Both the position numbers and the translations under genes were made by a program. The notes beneath the pieces were generated by a model. That model made no database searches, was not told the origin of the DNA, and was given only the letters and a program-made list of their open reading frames with translations. Of a stretch of DNA of 11,584 nucleotides, positions 6,696 through 11,584 are shown one piece after another. This DNA comes from an uncultured Bacteroidota bacterium (GTDB lineage: Bacteria > Bacteroidota > Bacteroidia > Chitinophagales > Chitinophagaceae), in contig CAMLKS010000043.1 of NCBI GenBank assembly GCA_946480675.1, positions 1 through 11,584 on the forward strand, read 5' to 3'. The number at the start of each line of letters is the position of its first letter. Within the stretch, counting starts at the first letter, position 1.

Positions 6696-6827
6696 ATGAT
6701 AAAGAAAGAGCGTGTAGACGCATCATCAGACCCTTCTATCCTTTCCCTGCTGGCTTGGCTCACAGGCTTGTTTGCCGCACTGGCGGCCGTAATAGCCGGA
6801 ATATTTGAGGTGTGTAAACTGGCGTAA
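6696..6827 (+). CDS. Possible 43-residue single-helix membrane peptide
   Basis: An ATG-to-TAA reading frame of 43 codons encodes a charged start (MIKKERVDASSDPS), then a long hydrophobic stretch of about 23 residues (from ILSLLAWL to IAGIF) and a short tail EVCKLA. This is a typical pattern for a small inner-membrane protein or a holin/toxin-like peptide, but I recognise no family. It occupies an otherwise empty gap and ends 4 bp before the convergent 6832 gene. There is no Shine-Dalgarno site. A 12-codon reading frame (6661-6699) ends in a TGA that overlaps its ATG. I see no clear promoter. It could be a chance frame. Confidence 0.42.
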   Translation: MIKKERVDASSDPSILSLLAWLTGLFAALAAVIAGIFEVCKLA

Positions 6828-6831
6828 TGCC

Positions 6832-7650
6832 TTACTTCAACGGCTGGCTTTGGGGCACTGCCAAAGGCTTATCCTTCCAAAACATATAGCGCACGCCCAG
6901 TACAAAGCACACCAGGAAGCCGATAAAGGATACGATAACGTAAACCTTATTCATCTTGACGATGTAATAGCGCAATGACAGGTTATCCACCTTTTCCTTA
7001 GGCATGAAAATGCGCAGGGTTTTATACATGATACCCGATAGCGGGCCCAGTTTTTGCCAGTTTGTATAATGCCAGCCATACTGGTAATCGTATTCAGGCA
7101 GGTAATCGGCAGGCAGGTGTTTGCTATAGTAGCTATGCCAGTTTTTAGATACGGTTTGTATCTCGCTGAGCCGGCCGGTACTGTCCTTGAACGGATGGCC
7201 GTAATAGGGGTCTACCAATATCAATTTATCGCCCTGTTCTATGCATATTATAATATGTGCGCCTTTGCTTTGCTTGGTATCCAGTATCACAAACTTGGTG
7301 CGGTAGCCCAGCTTGGCCATCACCCGGCAAAAGAAGCTGGCGTAAGCGCCGCAGGCACCTTTACCAAAATAGAAATTGGAGAAGGAGTGGCGGGTGAAAT
7401 ATTGCTTGGGCGAAGTGAAGGTGCGGTTGCTGAAGAGCTTGCGCATAGGGTCCTGCATTACATGGGTATAATACAATGCAGTATCCACTAAGCAAACAAG
7501 GTCTTTGCTCTGGCATTTATCATTTATTTCTTCTGTCAGGTTACTTACAATCTCTTCCTCATACTTCCAGTCGCTATAAAAGTTGATGGAAAGCATCAAT
7601 AAAAAACCTGATAGGAATATAAGCAGGAACCCGATTAACCGTGTCTTCAT
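6832..7650 (-). CDS. Membrane-anchored transglutaminase-like protein
   Basis: The 272-residue protein has an N-terminal helix (about 6-24) after MKTR and a second helix near the C-terminus (about 234-255) followed by the basic segment VRYMFWKDK. Both ends are therefore expected in the cytoplasm and residues 25-233 outside it (inference from charge). The outer part carries a transglutaminase-like core with the expected triad order: Cys100 in GKGACGAYASFF, His132 in KGAHIIICI and Asp147 in LILVDPYYG. This fold covers peptidases, protein cross-linkers and inactive scaffolds. The intact triad argues for an active thiol enzyme, probably acting on proteins or peptides in the periplasm, but the substrate is unknown. 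AGGA on the coding strand, 7 bp before the ATG, is one of the few recognisable ribosome sites here and supports this start. The -7 element at 7712 suggests its own promoter. Confidence 0.8.
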   Translation of the reverse strand: MKTRLIGFLLIFLSGFLLMLSINFYSDWKYEEEIVSNLTEEINDKCQSKDLVCLVDTALYYTHVMQDPMRKLFSNRTFTSPKQYFTRHSFSNFYFGKGACGAYASFFCRVMAKLGYRTKFVILDTKQSKGAHIIICIEQGDKLILVDPYYGHPFKDSTGRLSEIQTVSKNWHSYYSKHLPADYLPEYDYQYGWHYTNWQKLGPLSGIMYKTLRIFMPKEKVDNLSLRYYIVKMNKVYVIVSFIGFLVCFVLGVRYMFWKDKPLAVPQSQPLK

Positions 7651-7711
7651 TAAGGTGTCCTCTATTAGTTTGCTTGCTATGGTGTGTAGCTATTATGTTT
7701 AGTTTCCGGGT

Positions 7712-7738
7712 CAAATGTACTATTATACCTTTAACAAA
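7712..7738 (-). promoter_or_regulatory. Predicted promoter of the transglutaminase-like gene
   Basis: On the minus strand TACATTTG (7712-7719) matches TAnnTTTG fully. A TTTG (7735-7738) lies 15 bp upstream, a little closer than the usual -33 spacing. The leader to the start codon at 7650 would be about 55 nt. Confidence 0.5.
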
Positions 7739-7895
7739 AAAGATGTAATACCAATAAATATATCATATTCTTCATTAATACACTATTTATTCCCAACCTT
7801 CATTGAGCAACAGATAGTAAATTATCAGTCGATTATTATTTTCAAGTTAATGTAGGGGGATTAAAAGATAATAGCGCATTCATATTCTTACATAA

Positions 7896-7923
7896 ATAAT
7901 GGCTGCTATATAGCAGCCATTAT
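7896..7923 (-). terminator. Hairpin terminator after the 7946 gene
   Basis: A perfect 28-bp palindrome (arms ATAATGGCTGCT and AGCAGCCATTAT, centre ATAT) begins 22 bp beyond the stop codon of the minus-strand gene. The sequence after it on that strand is A/T-rich (TTATGTAAGAATATG) but lacks a clean T run. It is most likely a terminator; because it is symmetric, a protein-binding site is also possible. Confidence 0.6.
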
Positions 7924-7945
7924 AGAAAATATATCGGAAAGCCTT

Positions 7946-9631
7946 TTAACGCTGTACCACAAATCGCTTAGAGGTTGTGGTACCCCCTGCTGTATAGCTG
8001 AACATGTACACACCCCCAGGCATATTTACCGTATGGATAGTATGTACTTTTTCGCCTGTTGTTACAGCCTTTTCAAACAGCCTGCGGCCGGTCATATCTG
8101 TTATGCTGATGTGGCCATCGGCATGGCTGCTGTTCAGCGTTACCTGCAGCACATCATTGGCTGGGTTGGGTGCCAGTGTATAGAATACTGGTGATGGTTT
8201 CATATTATTTACTGTTGCAGGCGTATCCGTCAGCGTGGTATCGCGCAACACCCACAGGTCGTTGCCGGTGCTATCATTATAATAGGCTGAATAAAATATG
8301 CAGTTAGCAGTTACTGTAAATTTTGGAACAATGCCCCCTAAGGGATTTACCCTCACGGCACTTGCAGGCCGCATATCAAAAGTACCTGCAGCAGTACCAT
8401 CAGATATAAATACTTGTTGCCCATCATTATCCGTGTGTGCCGTGAAGAACATTTTATCTGAATATAATACCATACCTCCCACCATAGATCCCATATTAGC
8501 ACGTATGTCTTTAAACAGTACAGTGCCTGCCTCCGTACCGTCTGTGGTCCACAATTCAGAACCTGCGGCGGAATCAGTTGCCTGGAAAAACAATTTGTTT
8601 TTATATTCAGTAAAGAACTCTGGACTCGACCCCAGCTCCCCCGGCCATATGTCTTTTAGTCTCTTAGTACCAGCTGGCGTACCGTCTGTAATAAAAAGTT
8701 CTCTACGGCTTAAAATATAGCCTGAGTCATTGCCTGCAAAGTATAGCTTGCCGTTATAAGCTGTAAGAAACTCAGGTACCAAACCGGTTGAAACGGGATA
8801 ATAATCTACTGCTATTTTAGTTCCCGCAGGAGTGCCGTCTGTTTCCCATAATTCAATGCCGTGTGTCATATCTGTTGCAGCAAAATACACCTTGCCATTA
8901 TACGCTTCAAAAAAATACTCGCCATAATAATCCACATTGATGCCATTGCCTGAGCCTACATTGATGTCTTTTAACATTTTAGTGCCTGCGGTTGTGCCGT
9001 CGCTTATCCATAACTCTGATCCATCAGTGCCATTGTTTGCACTAAAAAGCGTTTGACCATTATAAGCAAAAAAGCCCTTGGATTTAGAATGCGCAGCCCC
9101 GCTATTAATATCTTTCAGCAGTTGTGTACCAGCAGCCGTACCATCGCTTACCCATGCTTCTTCACCATGTGTGCCGTCATTTGCCTGAAAGTATATTTTA
9201 CCATTGCTAACAGCCAGCCTGTACGGGGTGGAAGAACCTGCACCAGGATTGATGTCTTTCAGCATTTGTGTGCCTGCGGTAGTGCCATCGCTCACCCATA
9301 GCTCTTTACCATTAATACCATCTGATGCTGAGAAAAACGTTTTGCCATTCAGCTCCACAAAGTACATGGGGTCAGAACCGTTGCCGCCGGGATTGATATC
9401 TTTCAAAAGCCGGGTACCCGCTATGGTGCCATCGCTTATCCATGGCTCTACGCCATTAGTGCCGTCGTTTGCCTGGAGATATAGCCTATTGTTGCAGGCT
9501 GCTAACTCCAATGGCAGGCCATGCCCCGCGCCGGGATTAATATCTAAACAGGTAAATACGTATTGCGCATTTGCTGCATTGCCGGCAGAAAGGAGGGCCA
9601 GCAAGCAGAGGGTTTGTAATCTCTTAAACAT
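7946..9631 (-). CDS. Secreted ELWxxDGT repeat protein with T9SS type A sorting domain
   Basis: I choose the ATG at 9631 rather than the in-frame ATG at 9682, because the protein then begins MFKRLQTLCLLALLSAGNAANAQ, a normal signal peptide (cleavage after residue 23). The longer form would bury it behind 17 extra residues. The 561-residue product has eight clear repeats, with cores such as KELWVSDGTTAGT and SELWTTDGTEAGT, whose leading residue falls at about 62, 110, 158, 207, 260, 311, 359 and 405. A worn ninth copy (NDLWVLRD) follows near 457. Each repeat also has LKDINPG and NGKxYFxAxDG strands. This is the canonical ELWxxDGT family, more regular than the two proteins at the left end, and probably a beta-propeller. 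Residues 485-561 (LAPNPANDV, ITDMTGRRLFE, MPGGVYMFSYTAGG, KRFVVQR) form a type A T9SS sorting domain different from the shared one at 1223/2847. It is transcribed away from the 9737 gene. Confidence 0.94.
   Translation of the reverse strand: MFKRLQTLCLLALLSAGNAANAQYVFTCLDINPGAGHGLPLELAACNNRLYLQANDGTNGVEPWISDGTIAGTRLLKDINPGGNGSDPMYFVELNGKTFFSASDGINGKELWVSDGTTAGTQMLKDINPGAGSSTPYRLAVSNGKIYFQANDGTHGEEAWVSDGTAAGTQLLKDINSGAAHSKSKGFFAYNGQTLFSANNGTDGSELWISDGTTAGTKMLKDINVGSGNGINVDYYGEYFFEAYNGKVYFAATDMTHGIELWETDGTPAGTKIAVDYYPVSTGLVPEFLTAYNGKLYFAGNDSGYILSRRELFITDGTPAGTKRLKDIWPGELGSSPEFFTEYKNKLFFQATDSAAGSELWTTDGTEAGTVLFKDIRANMGSMVGGMVLYSDKMFFTAHTDNDGQQVFISDGTAAGTFDMRPASAVRVNPLGGIVPKFTVTANCIFYSAYYNDSTGNDLWVLRDTTLTDTPATVNNMKPSPVFYTLAPNPANDVLQVTLNSSHADGHISITDMTGRRLFEKAVTTGEKVHTIHTVNMPGGVYMFSYTAGGTTTSKRFVVQR
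8252..9448 (-). repeat. Coding tandem repeats (ELWxxDGT units, about 145 bp)
   Basis: Eight good copies and one decayed copy of a 46-53-residue unit. The protein motif is strongly conserved (xELWxSDGTxAGT) but the DNA copies differ at many silent positions, so the array is old rather than freshly expanded. Confidence 0.85.
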
Positions 9632-9704
9632 ATGTATTAGGTTTTGGTGCCATAAATGTAATGCAGGCGTTAGAATACTCATAGCCCCTCTCGCAACTAT
9701 TTTT

Positions 9705-9712
9705 TACCTTCG
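9705..9712 (+). promoter_or_regulatory. Weak -7 promoter candidate for the cystathionine beta-synthase gene
   Basis: TACCTTCG differs from TAnnTTTG in one position and ends 24 bp before the ATG at 9737. No convincing -33 element is seen. The 105-bp gap between the divergent starts at 9631 and 9737 must hold the promoters of both genes. Confidence 0.3.
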
Positions 9713-9736
9713 CCCCTGTCAATCTTCGATTTTTTT

Positions 9737-11110
9737 ATGAATGCATCCAAACGTGTGTACGATAATGTACTGCAAACCATAGGCAATACCCCACTGATAA
9801 AGCTAAACAAGGTAACGGCCGACCTGCCCTGCCCTGTATATGCCAAAGTGGACTTCTTCAACCCCGGCAATAGTATTAAAGACCGTATGGCACTGAAGAT
9901 GCTGGAAGTGGCCGAACAGGAAGGCAAGATAAAACCGGGCGGCACCATCATAGAAGGTACGAGCGGTAATACGGGTATGGGCCTGGCGCTGGCTGCCATC
10001 ATAAAAGGGTACAAGTGCATTTTTGCTACTACCGATAAGCAATCGAAAGAGAAAGTAGATATACTAAAGGCCGTAGGTGCAGAGGTAATTGTATGCCCTA
10101 CGAATGTAGAGCCGGAAGACCCGCGCTCTTACTATTCCGTATCTAAAAGGCTGGCTACCGAAATACCTAACAGCTGGTATGTAAACCAGTATGACAACCT
10201 GGCCAACCGCCAGGCACACTATGAAAGCACCGCGCCGGAAATATGGGAGCAAACGGAAGGTAAGGTGACACACGTAGTAGTGGCCAGCGGTACAGGTGGT
10301 ACCATCACGGGTATCGGCATGTTTATGAAAGAAAAGAACCCCGATATACAGATGTGGGCGATAGATACCTATGGCTCGCTGCTGAAGAAATGGTTTGACA
10401 CGGGGGAGCTGGATATGAATGAGGTGCACCCTTACATATCGGAAGGTTTTGGTGAAGATTTTCTGCCACAAAATTACATCAAAGAGGTTATAGACCATTT
10501 TGAGAAAGTAACCGATAAAGACGGTGCTGTAATGGCGCGTCGCATAGCTAAGGAAGAAGGGCTGTTTGTTGGTTATTCTGCAGGTTCGGTTATTGCGGGG
10601 CTGAAGCAACTGAAAAACAAGCTGAAACCTACAGACCTGGTGGTAGTGGTATTTCACGACCACGGCAGCCGCTATGTAGGTAAAATATACAACGACGAGT
10701 GGATGCTGGACCGCGGCTGGCTGGAAGTAGCCACCGTGCGCGACCTTATAGGTGGCCTGGGCCGCCGCAGGCTGGTAACCATAGACGAGGATGCCAAGGT
10801 AAGCGATGCGCTGGACCTGATGAAGAAATACGACATCGAACAGATACCAGTGATGAAAGATGGCGAAGTGACTGGCGCCATTACACAAGCGGGCCTGTTC
10901 AAAAAGATAATAGACAACCACGAGGTAAAAGACTTCAACATAGCCGATGTGAAAGAAGCTGCACTACCCACCGTAGAAATGGATATACCGCTGGAACGCC
11001 TGAAGCATTACATCAATAAAGAAAATGGCGCAGTGTTATCTAAAGATGATAGCGGCCAATACCACATCCTTACAAAGTATGATGTGCTGGATGCATTCAG
11101 TAAAGGTTAG
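9737..11110 (+). CDS. Cystathionine beta-synthase type PLP enzyme with CBS-domain pair
   Basis: This 457-residue enzyme belongs to the beta-family of PLP enzymes (cysteine synthase / cystathionine beta-synthase). It likely condenses serine with homocysteine to cystathionine, the first step of transsulfuration, in the cytoplasm. Visible motifs are GNTPL (16-20), NPGNSIKDR with the PLP lysine at residue 48, EGTSGNTG (73-80) that holds the substrate carboxylate, the phosphate-binding loop GTGGT (185-189), GFGEDFLP (237-244) and GYSAGS (279-284). Residues from about 335 to the end form two CBS domains (DALDLMKKYDIEQIPVMKDGEVTGAIT marks the first), a regulatory module that binds adenosyl compounds in relatives. 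The N-terminal heme-binding segment of animal enzymes is absent, as is usual in bacteria. O-acetylserine-dependent cysteine synthase activity is the main alternative. I leave the symbol empty because naming varies between cbs and cysK-like names. Confidence 0.92.
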   Translation: MNASKRVYDNVLQTIGNTPLIKLNKVTADLPCPVYAKVDFFNPGNSIKDRMALKMLEVAEQEGKIKPGGTIIEGTSGNTGMGLALAAIIKGYKCIFATTDKQSKEKVDILKAVGAEVIVCPTNVEPEDPRSYYSVSKRLATEIPNSWYVNQYDNLANRQAHYESTAPEIWEQTEGKVTHVVVASGTGGTITGIGMFMKEKNPDIQMWAIDTYGSLLKKWFDTGELDMNEVHPYISEGFGEDFLPQNYIKEVIDHFEKVTDKDGAVMARRIAKEEGLFVGYSAGSVIAGLKQLKNKLKPTDLVVVVFHDHGSRYVGKIYNDEWMLDRGWLEVATVRDLIGGLGRRRLVTIDEDAKVSDALDLMKKYDIEQIPVMKDGEVTGAITQAGLFKKIIDNHEVKDFNIADVKEAALPTVEMDIPLERLKHYINKENGAVLSKDDSGQYHILTKYDVLDAFSKG

Positions 11111-11146
11111 TTCATTGGTTGGTTCGTTAACTAGTTGATTGGTTAA
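11107..11146 (+). repeat. Low-complexity TTNN tetranucleotide-phased stretch
   Basis: From the last bases of the upstream stop codon, ten consecutive tetramers fit the pattern TTNN, with a single exception (CTAG at 11131). TTGG occurs three times and TTAA twice. GTTAAC occurs twice, 16 bp apart. The stretch fills the gap between two co-directional genes. Confidence 0.6.
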
Positions 11147-11162
11147 CTTAAATTTTCAGGTT

Positions 11163-11501
11163 TTGAATTTCGTAGAAAGATTTATAAAAAGGCCGCCGGT
11201 GTTATTTCCACTGGTGGCTTTGTTTCACATAGCGGGGTTTGTATTCACCATATACAATGCCAGTAGCGAGCCATTCAGTTCGCTGATATGGCTGCAGGTG
11301 CTGTGGATGGCGAGCTACACCTTTGCATGGGTGTTTTGCTGTGCTATGAAGCGTTGGGCGGCATATACTTACATTGCTATCACTACAGCCAGCCTGTTGC
11401 TGCATTTCCTGGTAAAGAACCCATTGTACCATAGCACTATGTTTTTGATAGATGCTATTTTTGCCATGATACTGATGGCGTATATAAAGCGGTTTGATTA
11501 G
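11163..11501 (+). CDS. Small four-helix integral membrane protein, unknown function
   Basis: From a TTG at 11163 the protein (112 residues) begins MNFVERFIKRPPVLFPLVALFHIAG, a plausible cytoplasmic lead-in followed by the first helix. An in-frame TTG at 11139 would add eight residues read from the low-complexity stretch and is less likely. No ATG is available before the second helix. Four hydrophobic segments are visible: LFPLVALFHIAGFVFTIY, LIWLQVLWMASYTFAWVFCC, YIAITTASLLLHFLV and TMFLIDAIFAMILMAYI. They are separated by short polar loops, with KRW and KRF at loop or end positions. I recognise no family. It lies 52 bp after the cystathionine beta-synthase gene on the same strand with no terminator between them, so the two are probably co-transcribed. 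No functional link is evident. Confidence 0.7.
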   Translation: MNFVERFIKRPPVLFPLVALFHIAGFVFTIYNASSEPFSSLIWLQVLWMASYTFAWVFCCAMKRWAAYTYIAITTASLLLHFLVKNPLYHSTMFLIDAIFAMILMAYIKRFD

Positions 11502-11522
11502 CCCCCTATCCCCCCAAGGGGG
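11502..11522. repeat. C-run/G-run motif after the last gene
   Basis: Directly after the stop codon come CCCCC (11502-11506), TAT, CCCCCC (11510-11515), AA and GGGGG (11518-11522). The G run can pair with the first C run around an 11-nt loop, but no T run follows, so it is a poor intrinsic terminator. The window ends in AAGCCCC, which could begin another such block. Confidence 0.45.
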
Positions 11523-11584
11523 AACAAAAGAAGATGAATAATTCCTTAAAAAATTAGGGTAAACAATAAAACATGAGAAGCCCC

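Noticed and set aside
8252..9448. Regular repeats considered as a CRISPR-like or satellite array
   Set aside because: The periodicity is in codons of an open reading frame, and the DNA copies are only moderately similar; they are protein repeats.
9632..9682. Upstream in-frame ATG (9682) as start of the ELWxxDGT protein
   Set aside because: It would put 17 residues before a clean signal peptide that begins at the ATG at 9631.
9697..10020. Minus-strand open frame overlapping the divergent region and the start of the 9737 gene
   Set aside because: It overlaps the start of a conserved enzyme gene on the opposite strand and has no signal peptide, domain or promoter.
10064..10921. Minus-strand open frame (285 codons) opposite the cystathionine beta-synthase gene
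   Set aside because: Antisense to a conserved enzyme; no motif, and composition typical of a shadow frame.
11573..11584. ATG at 11573 followed by three codons at the window edge as the start of another gene
   Set aside because: Too few codons to judge, and the bases resemble the start of another C-rich block.

Overview
The window looks like the chromosome of a Bacteroidota bacterium, most likely of the Chitinophagaceae or a close relative. The evidence is three secreted ELWxxDGT-type repeat proteins ending in type A sorting domains of the type IX secretion system (T9SS), an SxCKK lipoprotein signal, signal peptides ending in A-x-A-Q, mostly absent Shine-Dalgarno sites, and several good matches to the Bacteroidota -7 promoter element TAnnTTTG. 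This placement is inferred from gene content, not from a marker-gene comparison. I see no tRNA, rRNA, CRISPR array, transposase, integrase or phage gene.

Layout. Positions 1-3150 hold two tandem plus-strand genes for secreted repeat (probably beta-propeller) proteins. The first is cut by the left edge of the window. They differ over most of their length but share an almost identical last ~300 bp, comprising the sorting domain, the stop codon and the terminator hairpin. Positions 3177-4355 (minus) encode a lipoprotein of the arylsulfotransferase family. Positions 4574-5020 (plus) encode a small exported protein I do not recognise. Positions 5032-5415 (minus) encode a one-helix protein with a PH-like domain, and 5516-6451 (minus) encode NAD-type malate dehydrogenase, with a good promoter and a strong terminator. 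Positions 6696-6827 (plus) hold a possible 43-residue membrane peptide. Positions 6832-7650 (minus) encode a membrane-anchored transglutaminase-like cysteine protein. Positions 7946-9631 (minus) encode a third and more regular ELWxxDGT protein with its own, unrelated-looking T9SS tail. Diverging from it, 9737-11110 (plus) encodes a cystathionine beta-synthase type PLP enzyme with a C-terminal CBS-domain pair, followed by a small four-helix membrane protein at 11163-11501.

How the genes fit together. Two themes are visible: housekeeping enzymes (malate dehydrogenase; cystathionine beta-synthase) and cell-envelope or secreted proteins (three T9SS clients, an arylsulfotransferase-like lipoprotein, a transglutaminase-like membrane protein and small exported or membrane proteins). 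Most neighbours are convergent, divergent or separated by terminators, so this is mainly a row of single-gene units. The only likely co-transcribed groups are cystathionine beta-synthase with the four-helix protein, and possibly malate dehydrogenase reading through into the PH-like gene. I found no convincing multi-gene novel system. The most striking signal is the shared 3' cassette of the two tandem secreted-protein genes, which points to recent gene conversion or duplication of a sorting-domain-plus-terminator module.
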